Positions 26,235 through 34,664 of a DNA stretch of 52,718 nt are shown here, in pieces. Below the pieces are notes generated by a model. That model was not told the origin of the DNA. It saw only the letters and a list, made by a program, of their open reading frames with translations, and ran no database searches. Source of the DNA: DASXAQ01 sp036406615 (GTDB lineage: Bacteria > Actinomycetota > UBA4738). Every line of letters begins with the position of its first letter. Position 1 is the stretch's first letter. The position numbers were made by a program, and so were the translations under genes. Where the stretch lies: the NCBI GenBank assembly GCA_036406615.1, contig DASXAQ010000106.1, positions 1 through 52,718 of the forward strand, read 5' to 3'.

Positions 26235-27623
26235 CTAGGCCGCCCGCATCAGGTAGAGGACGCGGCCGGACTCACGAATCTCGTCGGCTCGCTCCACGGC
26301 GAACCGACTTGCGAAGGCGCGTTCGAAGCCCTGCCGGTCGTACTCGGGGAAGATGTCGTCGCGCAGGGCGAGCAAGCCCTGTACCTTCGGGTCCGACTTC
26401 GGGACGAACTCGATCGCGAGCCAGGTGCACAGGGCTCGCATGGCGTCGGCGAGCCGGTCGAGGGGGACGTTGTTCGCAATCGCCAGATGGTGCACGAGCG
26501 CCAGGGCCAGGGCCATATCGGCCGGGCCGCGCTCGGCGAGCGACAGGCGCTCGCGGTTCTCCCATCCGATGCTCGGACTCGGATTGGTGAGATCGACAAC
26601 GAGGGGAAGCAGGTGCTTCTCTCCACTGGCCACGGTCGCGGCGTAGGTGATCTGCACGCACGCCGGGTCCGCATCGAGGCAGATCGTCGGGATGCCCGCC
26701 TCGCTCGCGATCCGTGCAAAGACGCCGACGTTGCCGCCAAGATCCCAGACGGAGGAAGGCGACGCGCGCCGAACGTACTCCTGCACGATCTCGCGCTTGT
26801 GCTCGGCCGCCGCCGGCGAATAGCTCTCCGCCTCGCCGTAGTACCCGGCCCATCCCGCTGTTTCGGGCGTCCACGTCAGCTTGGCGATCCCGGATTCGAG
26901 CGTCGACACCAGTCCGGTGAACGCCTGGCGGCTGAAGCCCTTCGAGCGGCGGACGGCCTTGCCGGACCCGGCGTCGCCGGCGTGCCGGGTCTGGCTCTTC
27001 GCGTGCGCGAACAGATGCATCATGAGCTGGGGCCGTGCCCGCGCTTTCGCGGGAAGCAGTTCGGCGGCCAGGTCCAGCGGGATCCCGTCGAGCTGTATGC
27101 GAAGGAGTTGGCCGAGCCGGACGTCGCGATAGCTCATGAGGGCGAGCGGGGCCAGGAAGTGCTGGCAGAACTGCCGGTAGGCCACCCACGGCTCGCCCTC
27201 CCGAAGTCGCTCGAATGACAGCGTGTCGATCAGCACGGGCCTGGCGTCGCGGAACTGGATGTTGTACGCGCTCGCGTCCTTCAGCGACATACCGTGGTCC
27301 ATCGCCACACGCTGGATCTCGAGCGTTGCCAGGGCGGCGTCCTTCAGCTGCCCGAAGCACCACTCGTAGGGGTACGAGATGAACGGCACCAGCTCCGGCC
27401 GAAGGATCCGGTAGGCGCCGTTCGGGGTTCCGTCCGGCGAGGTGACGTCCTCGTGCGCGACCAGCAGACCCCGTTCGACGAGCGTGCGATACAGGCCGGA
27501 GTCGATGAGCGCGTCGAAGTCCTCGCGGTACGAGGCGTTGACCTGTCGATACAGCTGACCGTCGCGGGTGAAGACGAACCCGCTCGGGTCGCGGAACGAG
27601 CTGGCGAGGATCTCGGGGATCAG
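26235..27623 (-). CDS. Two-domain class I SAM-dependent methyltransferase with kinase-like N-terminal region
   Basis: The C-terminal half is a Rossmann methyltransferase: SVWDLGGNVGVFARIA (motif I), TICLDADPACV (motif II), MALALALVHHLAI (motif IV region). The N-terminal half has RILRPELVPFISYPYEWCFGQLKDAAL, then LKDASAYNIQF and PVLIDTLSFE. The D-x4-N and following I-D resemble the catalytic loop and metal Asp of small-molecule kinases, so a kinase-like fold is possible (inference). CTG 27623, in a CTGA overlap with the small membrane protein gene and behind AAAGGA, starts just before the conserved IPEILASSFRDPSG. The only canonical alternative is GTG 27704, which would overlap the previous gene by 85 bases. 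The substrate is unknown. Confidence 0.72.
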   Translation of the reverse strand: MIPEILASSFRDPSGFVFTRDGQLYRQVNASYREDFDALIDSGLYRTLVERGLLVAHEDVTSPDGTPNGAYRILRPELVPFISYPYEWCFGQLKDAALATLEIQRVAMDHGMSLKDASAYNIQFRDARPVLIDTLSFERLREGEPWVAYRQFCQHFLAPLALMSYRDVRLGQLLRIQLDGIPLDLAAELLPAKARARPQLMMHLFAHAKSQTRHAGDAGSGKAVRRSKGFSRQAFTGLVSTLESGIAKLTWTPETAGWAGYYGEAESYSPAAAEHKREIVQEYVRRASPSSVWDLGGNVGVFARIASEAGIPTICLDADPACVQITYAATVASGEKHLLPLVVDLTNPSPSIGWENRERLSLAERGPADMALALALVHHLAIANNVPLDRLADAMRALCTWLAIEFVPKSDPKVQGLLALRDDIFPEYDRQGFERAFASRFAVERADEIRESGRVLYLMRAA

Positions 27624-27883
27624 GGTTCCTTTGCTGCCGGCTCCGTCGGCGCCGCGTCCGGCGTCGTGGAGGAGTTCTTGGAGCGGCGCGTGACGAACCC
27701 CCACAGCCGGACCCAGAAGACCTTGACGGCGACGGCAGCGGCGAGCAGAGCTCCCATGACCACCTGGAAGACGTAGCTACCGGTACCCGGATCCAGGTAC
27801 GCATGGGCGTTCGGGATCGTGACGAGGAAGAAGTAGACGAAAAACAGGAACAGCCAAACGAAAGGAAGTCGAGCCCGCCTCAT
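27620..27883 (-). CDS. Small membrane protein with YLDPGTGS motif
   Basis: 87 residues from ATG 27883. Residues 6-25 form a signal-like hydrophobic segment (VWLFLFFVYFFLVTIPNAHA), immediately followed by YLDPGTGSYVFQ. A second membrane helix (VVMGALLAAAVAVKVFWVRLWGF) and a basic then acidic tail follow. Small proteins with a YxDPGTGS motif after the first hydrophobic segment are widespread but of unknown function. It is the first gene of a three-gene unit; its stop overlaps the proposed CTG start of the methyltransferase. I do not assign a function. Confidence 0.7.
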   Translation of the reverse strand: MRRARLPFVWLFLFFVYFFLVTIPNAHAYLDPGTGSYVFQVVMGALLAAAVAVKVFWVRLWGFVTRRSKNSSTTPDAAPTEPAAKEP

Positions 27884-27978
27884 CCTGGCCTCCCGCCCCG
27901 CCCTTCCGGACCCCCCGGCCCGGGCCGCGGGGATGCTATCACTCGAAGCGATGGATCGTTGCCGAATCGCGGGTGGCG

Positions 27979-28047
27979 CTATCGGACGATTCCGCCGTCG
28001 CGGGCAAGATGGACGCCCCGCCAGCAGTACCACGCCGCGGTCGTGCG
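27979..28047 (-). pseudogene. 3' fragment of a DNA glycosylase gene
   Basis: Read on the minus strand it encodes RTTAAWYCWRGVHLARDGG and three more residues before a TAG. This parallels the last residues of the intact glycosylase at 29567-30196 (RTTAAWYCWRAVHLSRGQ). A 29-base stretch (28019-28047) matches 29598-29626 at 28 positions, in the same orientation. No upstream part of the gene remains; the sequence runs straight into the clpX fragment. Confidence 0.75.
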
Positions 28048-28208
28048 GCTGCCGTGATCACCTACGTCCACAACCTGGACCGCAGGCGCTGATCGACATC
28101 CTGACGCAACCGAAGAACGCGCAGGTTGGGACCGGCGCGCGGACTGCGTGCGATCCTGGCGGAAGTGCTGCTCGGAGTCATGGACGAGCTGCCCTCGCGC
28201 AAGGATGG
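28046..28208 (+). pseudogene. Decayed partial copy of the clpX 3' end
   Basis: Bases from about 28054 match clpX from about 24165: ITYVHNLDR, then a lost C in GACCGCCAGG shifts the frame, then ALIDILTQPKNA. It jumps from the clpX equivalent of about 24236 to about 24332, deleting roughly 95 bases, and continues with TGARG and EVLLGVMDELPSRKD. About five mismatches and one gap occur in the first 72 bases. The frame is broken twice, so it cannot make a ClpX segment. The source gene is intact 3.8 kb away. Confidence 0.88.
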
Positions 28209-28343
28209 AGCATTCGGTTGGGAAGGTAGGCTCGGCGTGCGCGCGCTGTGCCGAAAAAGCACTGCAGCCCAATGATTTTTTGTATCCACGCTTCTCGCCG
28301 TCGTGGTGTCTTGAATGTCGCACCCGGGCGTTAGCGTTCGTGC

Positions 28344-29560
28344 ATGAGTTCGATCCGATCTGCTGTCGAGGACGTGAGCTCGCGGAGCGTCGATGACCTT
28401 GCGGGTGCGGCGCTGGAGGAAGAGCTCGACGAGCTGACCTGGGTCGAGCGGGCCGTGGCGGCAAGGCGCCTGGCGCTGATCGCCCGCATCGACCGGGTGC
28501 GACCGTACGTGAGCGATGGTTTCCTGTCCACGACCTCCTGGATGGCGGTCCGCTACCACGAGTCCTCGTCGGTGGCCACCGAGCAGGTCAAGACCGCGAG
28601 GGCACTGGAACAGATGCCCGTCGCGCGGCAGGCGATGTCGGAAGGGGAGATCTCGGGCTTGGCGGTCAGGGTCCTGGTCGGTGCCCACGATGCCAGTCCG
28701 GAGCGTTCGCCGAAGCGGAGCCCATGCTCGTGGACGCGGCCAAGGCGTTGTCGCATCGGGAACTGGCCTACGCCGTGAGGTACTGGCGTCAGGCGGCGGA
28801 TCGGACCGAGGCCGAGCACGCCGAAGAAGCGCAACACAACGACCGCCGCCTGTCGGTCTCTGCGACGGCGTTCGGGATGGTGCGGGTCGACGGGGACCTG
28901 GACCCCGAGACCGGTCAGTCGCTGCTGACGGCGCTCCGGGCGGTCGTGGACGCGCAGGTGCGGGCCGGAGGCCAGGTCGATCTGCGAACGCCTTCCCAGC
29001 GACGGGCGGACGCCCTGGGGGAGATCTGCCGGCAGTGGCTGGACCGAAAGGACCGCCCCGCCGTGGCGGGCGAGCGACCGCACATCACACTGAGCGTCGG
29101 GCTCAACGCCCTCACGGGCGATTCCGGACGCAAGGAAGACGCGCCAGGCTCACAGAGCCCGTGCGCGCTGCAGGACACCGGGCCGGTGCCGCCCGAGGTT
29201 GCGCGCCGGATCGCCTGTGACGCGTCGATCTCGCGCATCGTGATGGGGCCGCCGTCCGAGCCGCTTGACGTGGGAAGGAGGACGCCGGTGGTTCCGGCGG
29301 GGCTCCGACGGGCCGTAGTGGCCCGGGATGGCCTCTGCCGGTTCCCGGGCTGCGACCGTCTTGATGTCTGGTGCGACGCTCACCACGTCGTTCACTGGGC
29401 CGACGGCGGCGTCACTGCGCTTGGCAACCTCGTGCTGCTGTGCAGGCGCCATCACCGGATGGTCCACGGCTCGGACGGGTTCGGGCTGTCAATGGAGAAC
29501 GGCGAGCCGGTGTTTCGGCGACCCGACGGATCGGTGCTGGAGGATCGGGCTCCGCCCTAG
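28344..29560 (+). pseudogene. DUF222 / HNH endonuclease (13E12-type) gene, interrupted by one frameshift
   Basis: The first frame (ATG 28344) encodes the DUF222 N-terminus (DLAGAALEEELDELTWVERAV, VRYHESSSVATEQVKTARAL). It leaves register near 28690-28705. The continuation SGAFAEAEPMLVDAAKALSHRELAY is in the frame that then runs to 29560. One missing base (for example GCCCAG to GCCAG near 28692) explains it. The C-terminal HNH nuclease is complete: CRFPGC, CDAHHVVHWADGG, GNLVLLCRRHH. TAGCGT lies 6 bases before the ATG. These genes are abundant and mobile-like in actinobacteria. The frameshift could be a real lesion, a sequencing error or, less likely, programmed. Confidence 0.85.
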
Positions 29561-29566
29561 CGAGTC

Positions 29567-30196
29567 CTACACCTGGCCGCGGGACAGGTGCACCGCGCGC
29601 CAGCAGTACCACGCGGCGGTCGTGCGATACGGCCGGTAGCGTTCGCCCTCGGCCTCGAGTTGGCGAGGCGTCGGCGCCGCGGCGAGCCCGTGCGCGAGCG
29701 CGAAGCCGTTGCGCACGCCCAGGTCGTCGACGGGCCACACGTCGGGGCGGCCGAGCTGAAAGATGAGGAACATCTCGGCGGTCCAGCGGCCGATGCCGCG
29801 GACGGCCGAGAGACGGGCGACGATCTCGTCGTCGGGGAGGCGTGCCAGGCTTCTCAGGTTGATCGTCCCGTCGGTGGCCTTCGTCGCGAGGTCGCGGACC
29901 GATGCGACCTTCGCGTTCGAGAGGCCGGCGGAGCGCAGCTGCGTATCACTCAGCGCCAGGACCGCTTCGGGGGTGTGCCCGCGACCGTCGAACAGCCCGA
30001 GGTACCGCGCGTGGATGGCCGCGGCGGCGCGGCCGGCCAGCTGCTGGTACATGATCGCCCGGACCAACGAGCCGAAGTTCGAGTCGGCCGGGCGCCCGCC
30101 CAGGGTGCACGGCCCCGTCGCCCGCACCAGCCGCGCGATGGCAGGATCCCTGCGGCACAGCGACCGCGTCGACCTGGCGAAGTCCTCCCGACCCAT
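29567..30196 (-). CDS. DNA-3-methyladenine glycosylase II family (HhH-GPD, AlkA-like)
   Basis: 209 residues. The core shows SLVRAIMYQQLAGRAAAAI, LSNAKVASVRDLA, and the helix-hairpin-helix plus catalytic Asp LSAVRGIGRWTAEMFL ... WPVDDLGV. It removes alkylated purines to start base excision repair. The end, TTAAWYCWRAVHL, is the typical AWYxWR close of this family. TATCGT sits 6 bases before ATG 30196 with no Shine-Dalgarno, a leaderless start divergent from valS. A fragment of a related 3' end lies beyond the adjacent HNH gene. Confidence 0.9.
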   Translation of the reverse strand: MGREDFARSTRSLCRRDPAIARLVRATGPCTLGGRPADSNFGSLVRAIMYQQLAGRAAAAIHARYLGLFDGRGHTPEAVLALSDTQLRSAGLSNAKVASVRDLATKATDGTINLRSLARLPDDEIVARLSAVRGIGRWTAEMFLIFQLGRPDVWPVDDLGVRNGFALAHGLAAAPTPRQLEAEGERYRPYRTTAAWYCWRAVHLSRGQV

Positions 30197-30244
30197 GTCG
30201 TCACGATAGCGGGGGAGGGCGGCCTATAGACTCGGTGGCCCACC

Positions 30245-32914
30245 ATGACCGGGCCAGCCACCGCCGATCGCAGCGCCTCCGAGCCCATGGCGACCGCGTA
30301 CGACGCCGCCGCGACCGAGGCGCGCCTGTACGCCGAATGGCTGGAGCGCGGCTACTTCCGGGCGACGGCCGACTCGGGCCGCGAGCCCTTCTGCATCGTC
30401 ATCCCACCGCCGAACGTGACCGGCGCGCTGCACATCGGCCACGCGCTGGAGCACGTCGAACACGACATGGTCGTGCGGCGCAAGCGGATGCAGGGCTACG
30501 AGACGCTGTGGCTTCCCGGCACCGACCACGCCGGCATCGCCACGCAGGTCGTGGTCGAACGCCAGCTGGCCGCCGAGGGCGCCGACCGCCACCAGCTCGG
30601 CCGGGAGCGATTCATCGAGCGCGTCTGGCAGTGGAAGGAGCAGTTCGGCGGGCGCATCGTCGAGCAGATGCAGGCTCTGGGCGACTCGTGCGATTGGTCG
30701 CGGCTGCGGTTCACCATGGACGACGGGCTGGCCCGCGCCGTCCGCGTCGCGTTCGTCGGCCTGTACGAGGCAGGCCTCATCTATCGCGGCGAGCGGCTCG
30801 TCAACTGGTGCCCGAAGGACACCACGTCCCTCTCCGACTCGGAGGTCGAACACGAGGACGTGGACGGCGAGCTGATCACGTTCGCGTACGAGCTGTCCGA
30901 CGGCAGCGGCGAGATCCAGGTGGCCACGACCCGGATCGAGACCATGCTGGGCGACACCGGCGTGGCCGTGCACCCCGACGACGGCCGCTATGCCGACCTG
31001 GTCGGCAAGACCGTGCGCCACCCCTTCACCGGCCAGGACCTCCCGATCGTCGCCGACGCCGCCGTCGACTCCGCGTTCGGGACGGGCGCGCTCAAGATCA
31101 CGCCGGCGCACGACCCGGTCGACTTCGAGATCGGGCAGCGCCACGACATGCCCTTGCCCAACATCCTCACGGCCACGGCGCACCTGTCCGACACCGTGCC
31201 GGAGGAGTTCCGCGGGCTGGACCGGTACGAGGCCCGCGCGCGCGTCTTCGAGCGGCTCGAGGCCATCGGCAGGATCCGCGGCGTCGAGCGCCCCTACCCC
31301 CACCCGGTCGGGCACTGCTACCGGTGTCACACGGAGATCGAACCGTGGCTGTCCGGCCTGCAGTGGTTCGTCAAGGTGGATCCGCTGAAGGTGCCCGCCA
31401 AGCAGGCCGCCCTGGACGGGCGCATCACGTTCCACCCCGACCGGTGGCTGCGCTCGTACACGCAGTGGCTCGACGACCTGCGGGACTGGAACATCTCGCG
31501 CCAGCTCTGGTGGGGGCACCGGATCCCGGTCTGGTACTGCCTCGACGGCCACCAGACCGCGGCCGTCGAGGATCCCGACGCGTGCGCCGCGTGCGGGTCC
31601 CCCGAGATCGAACAGGACCCCGACGTGCTGGACACGTGGTTCTCGTCGCAGCTGTGGCCGTTCTCGACGCTCGGCTGGCCCGAGCAGACGGACGACCTCG
31701 CGTTCTTCTACCCGACAAGCCTGCTGATCACCGGCTACGAGATCCTGTACCTGTGGGTCGCGCGGATGATCATGAGCGGCCTGTTCCTGACCGGCGACGT
31801 GCCGTTCCGAAACGTCGTCATCCACGGGCTGGTGCGCGACGCGCAGGGCGTCAAGATGTCGAAGTCGCGGGGCAACATCATCGATCCGTTGGACGAGATC
31901 GCGAAGGCCGGCGCCGACGCCCTCCGGTTCGGGCTCGCGTACCAGGCGACCGAGGCGCAGAACATCCCGTTCGGGCCCGAGCACATCGACGGCGGACGGC
32001 GCTTCGCGAACAAGATCTGGAACGCGGCGCGGCTCGTGTTGGAGGCGTATCCGGGCGGAGCGCCGGAGCTGCCGCCGCTGGAGGCACTCACGATGCCCGA
32101 GCGCTGGCTGCTGGCCCGCCACCAGGCATGCCTGGAGGAGGTCGATGCGGCGCTGGACGGCTACCGCTTCTCGGAAGCGGCCCAGTCCCTGCACCGCTTC
32201 TTCTGGTCGGAGTTCTGCGACTGGGGGCTCGAACTCGGCAAGGCGGCGCTGCGCGGCGACGACCCGGACGAACGGCGGCGCGCGGGCTCGGTCCTGGCCT
32301 GGGTGCTGGAGCGGAGCCTTCGCCTGCTGCACCCGATCATGCCGTTCGTGACCGAGGAGATCTGGCGTCGCTTCGGGGCCGGCGACAGCATCGTGGTCGC
32401 GCCGTGGCCCGAACCACAGCCGTGGCACCACTTCGACGAGGAGACGGGGCTCGAGGACGCGTTTGGCGTCCTCCAGGACGTCATCACGACGGTCCGGCGC
32501 TTCCGCAGCGACTACGACGTGCCCGCGAAGGCCTCGCTGCGCCTGGCCGTCCCGCCCGGCGCGCTGCAGCTGTTCGTCGACGAATTCCACGAACCCATCC
32601 AGCGGCTGGCGGGGATCGAGGCCATCGACGTGATCGGCGACGGCGACGCCGGACCGTCCGTGAAGCTGCTGATCGGCGCGTCGGACCTGTTCGTCCGGGC
32701 CGGGCACGGGTTCGATCCAGAGGCCGCGCGCGGGCGGATCGCGAAACAGCTGGCGGACCTGGACCGCGACCGGGAGCGCGCGAGCGCCAAGCTGAGCAAC
32801 CCCGGTTTCGCGGCGAAGGCGCCGCCCGAGGTCCGCCGCAAGCAGGAGGCGGAGCTCGAAGCCATGGACCTGCGTCGGGAGGCGCTCACCGCGCAGCTGG
32901 AGGGGCTGGGCTGA
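30245..32914 (+). CDS. valS: Valine--tRNA ligase
   Basis: 889 residues. The class I signatures are NVTGALHIGHAL (HIGH at 63-66) and KMSKSRGN (537-541). The editing domain (ATTRIETMLGDTGVAVHPDD, GTGALKITPAHDPVDFE) that removes mischarged threonine is present, as are the anticodon-binding domain and the C-terminal coiled coil (LADLDRDRERASAKLSNPGF). TAGACT lies 12 bases before ATG 30245, suggesting a very short leader. folC follows with overlapping stop and start. Confidence 0.98.
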   Translation: MTGPATADRSASEPMATAYDAAATEARLYAEWLERGYFRATADSGREPFCIVIPPPNVTGALHIGHALEHVEHDMVVRRKRMQGYETLWLPGTDHAGIATQVVVERQLAAEGADRHQLGRERFIERVWQWKEQFGGRIVEQMQALGDSCDWSRLRFTMDDGLARAVRVAFVGLYEAGLIYRGERLVNWCPKDTTSLSDSEVEHEDVDGELITFAYELSDGSGEIQVATTRIETMLGDTGVAVHPDDGRYADLVGKTVRHPFTGQDLPIVADAAVDSAFGTGALKITPAHDPVDFEIGQRHDMPLPNILTATAHLSDTVPEEFRGLDRYEARARVFERLEAIGRIRGVERPYPHPVGHCYRCHTEIEPWLSGLQWFVKVDPLKVPAKQAALDGRITFHPDRWLRSYTQWLDDLRDWNISRQLWWGHRIPVWYCLDGHQTAAVEDPDACAACGSPEIEQDPDVLDTWFSSQLWPFSTLGWPEQTDDLAFFYPTSLLITGYEILYLWVARMIMSGLFLTGDVPFRNVVIHGLVRDAQGVKMSKSRGNIIDPLDEIAKAGADALRFGLAYQATEAQNIPFGPEHIDGGRRFANKIWNAARLVLEAYPGGAPELPPLEALTMPERWLLARHQACLEEVDAALDGYRFSEAAQSLHRFFWSEFCDWGLELGKAALRGDDPDERRRAGSVLAWVLERSLRLLHPIMPFVTEEIWRRFGAGDSIVVAPWPEPQPWHHFDEETGLEDAFGVLQDVITTVRRFRSDYDVPAKASLRLAVPPGALQLFVDEFHEPIQRLAGIEAIDVIGDGDAGPSVKLLIGASDLFVRAGHGFDPEAARGRIAKQLADLDRDRERASAKLSNPGFAAKAPPEVRRKQEAELEAMDLRREALTAQLEGLG

Positions 32915-34266
32915 ACTTCGCGGAGGCGGTGCGCGAGCTCGAGGCGAGGACGCCCGAGCACATGCCCGAGCCCGACCTGGACCGGATGCGGGCTCTGATG
33001 GAGTTCCTGGATCACCCCGAGGCGCTGTTCCCGGCGATCCAGGTCACCGGCACCAACGGCAAGACGACCGCGACGCGCATCGCGGCCGCCGTCGCGTGCG
33101 CGCACGGGCTGTCCACCGGCGTGTTCGTCTCGCCGCACGTGCTGTCGGTGACCGAGCGACTGTCGCTGTGCGCCGACCCGATCGGCGAGCAGGAGTTCGC
33201 CGACGAATACGAACGCCTCGGCCCGTACTTCGACCTGGTCGACGTTCGCGTCGGCCGCGTCACGTACTTCGAGGCGCTGACCGCGCTGGCGTTCGCGTGG
33301 TTCGCCGACAAGCCGGCCGGGCTCGGGGTCCTCGAGGTCGGCATGGGCGGGAGGTGGGACGCGACGAACGTGGCCCGTGGCGAGGTGGCCGTCGTCTGCC
33401 CGGTGGGGCTGGACCACGTCGGCATCCTGGGCGACACCGTGGAGGAGATCGCGGCGGAGAAGGCGGGCATCATCAAGCCCGGCGGGACGGCGGTCCTACG
33501 CGAGCAGCGCCCCGAGGCGCTGGCGGTGCTTCGGGCGCGGGCCGAAGAAGTCGGCGCTCCGATTCTGTTGGAGGGCAAGGATTTCGGTGTCGAGTGGCGA
33601 ACGCCGGCCGTTGGCGGCCAGGCCATCACCGTTCGCGGTGTGCACGCCACGTACCTCGACCTCGCCCTGCCGCTGTTCGGCGACGCGGCCGCCCGCGGCG
33701 CCGCCGCCGCGATCGTGGCGTGCGAGACGCTGCTGGATCGCTCGCTGGATTCCTCGGCGGTCCGCGCCGCCCTCGCCTCCGTCGTCGTCCCGGGACGGAT
33801 GGAGGTGGTGGGGCGCCGCCCGCTCGTGGTGTTGGACGGCGCCCACAACCCGGATGCCGCCGCCGCCGTGGTGGCAGCGCTGCGCGAGTCGTTCTCGTGG
33901 CGCCGCCTGCTGGTGGTCGCGGCCATGTTCGGGGACAAGGACGTGGAAGCGGTTGCGGGCACGATCGGATCGCTGGCCGACGCAGCCTTCGCCGCAGCGC
34001 CGGCCAGCCCCCGTGCCGCGCCGGTCGCGCGCGTCGCGGACGCGCTTGCGGCCGCCGGCGTCGAGGACGTCGGACGGTTCGCGAGCGTGGCCGAGGCCGT
34101 GGATGCCGCCGGGGCGGCGGCGGAGGAGGAGGACCTCATCCTGGTGACGGGCTCTTTCTATACTGTGGCCGAAGCCCGGCCCCGGTTCGTCGGACCCGCC
34201 GACGCGCGGACCCGCCGCCGGGCCGATCCCGCGTCCGATTCGACCGAGGAAGGCCCGACGACATGA
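32911..34266 (+). CDS. folC: Folylpolyglutamate synthase / dihydrofolate synthase
   Basis: 451 residues. P-loop VTGTNGKTTATR (residues 47-53 core), SPHVLSVTERL, YFEALTALAF, LEVGMGGRWDATN, GLDHVGILGDTVEEIAAEKAGI, and the C-terminal Mur-ligase-type domain with LDGAHNPDAA. It adds glutamate to folates with ATP. The proposed start is CTG 32911, which overlaps the valS TGA (CTGA) and lies 5 bases after GGAGGGG; it gives LNFAEAVRELE, matching the conserved YxEAxxxLE start of the family. GTG 32929 is the canonical alternative but sits two bases from its GGAGG and cuts off the conserved start. The last 35 residues are a non-conserved charged tail. The stop overlaps ndk in ATGA. Confidence 0.93.
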   Translation: MNFAEAVRELEARTPEHMPEPDLDRMRALMEFLDHPEALFPAIQVTGTNGKTTATRIAAAVACAHGLSTGVFVSPHVLSVTERLSLCADPIGEQEFADEYERLGPYFDLVDVRVGRVTYFEALTALAFAWFADKPAGLGVLEVGMGGRWDATNVARGEVAVVCPVGLDHVGILGDTVEEIAAEKAGIIKPGGTAVLREQRPEALAVLRARAEEVGAPILLEGKDFGVEWRTPAVGGQAITVRGVHATYLDLALPLFGDAAARGAAAAIVACETLLDRSLDSSAVRAALASVVVPGRMEVVGRRPLVVLDGAHNPDAAAAVVAALRESFSWRRLLVVAAMFGDKDVEAVAGTIGSLADAAFAAAPASPRAAPVARVADALAAAGVEDVGRFASVAEAVDAAGAAAEEEDLILVTGSFYTVAEARPRFVGPADARTRRRADPASDSTEEGPTT

Positions 34267-34664
34267 GCGACGAATCCACCCTGGTGATCCTCAAGCCGGA
34301 CGCGGTGCGCCGCGGACTGGTCGGCGAGATCCTCGGACGCTTCGAGCGCAAGGGCCTTCGGATCGAATCGATGCGCACGATGCAGGTCGACCGCGACCTG
34401 GCCGAGCACCACTACGCCGAGCACGTGGACAAGCCGTTCTTCGCGGATCTGGTGGGCTTCATCACGTCCGGGCCGGTGGTCGTGGCGCGCATCGGCGGGC
34501 GCGAGGCCGTGTCGGTGGTACGGGGCTTGATGGGGGCGACGGATCCCGCGAGGTCCGCGCCGGGCACGATCCGCGGGGACTACGGCCTGGAGATCACCGA
34601 AAACCTGGTGCACGGCAGCGACTCGCCCGAGTCGGCCGCCAGGGAGCTCGACCTGTTCTTCTAG
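34263..34664 (+). CDS. ndk: Nucleoside diphosphate kinase
   Basis: 133 residues, the usual length. LVILKPDAVRRGLVGEIL and the catalytic His in ITENLVHGSDSPESA (about H117) are intact. It transfers phosphate from ATP to other NDPs through phosphohistidine. ATG 34263 overlaps the folC stop (ATGA). The stop codon shares the palindrome CTAG (34661-34664) with the stop of the convergent fabF gene, so there is no space between the two transcription units. Confidence 0.97.
   Translation: MSDESTLVILKPDAVRRGLVGEILGRFERKGLRIESMRTMQVDRDLAEHHYAEHVDKPFFADLVGFITSGPVVVARIGGREAVSVVRGLMGATDPARSAPGTIRGDYGLEITENLVHGSDSPESAARELDLFF

Larger units (their letters stand above)
27884..28343. other. Gene-free interval holding two decayed gene fragments
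   Basis: From 27884 to 27978 nothing was recognised. A DNA glycosylase 3' fragment lies at 27979-28047 and a clpX 3' fragment at 28046-28208. The stretch 28209-28331 is locally AT-richer (runs of A and T near 28254-28282) and shows no coding sign. It shares a 14-base stretch (28225-28238) with the end of clpP (23176-23189), which may be more debris or chance. Confidence 0.7.

Noticed and set aside
28225..28238. A 14-base match to the end of clpP (23176-23189) as proof of a clpP fragment
   Set aside because: Too short in such GC-rich DNA to separate from chance, though it sits beside the clpX fragment.
28209..28343. Insertion-sequence end or attachment site in the AT-richer stretch
   Set aside because: No terminal inverted repeat, transposase or tRNA-end duplication was found.
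30235..34266. A 1343-residue open frame on the plus strand
   Set aside because: Its first two thirds are the Arg/Ala-rich shadow of valS; only the part from 32911 is a real protein (FolC).
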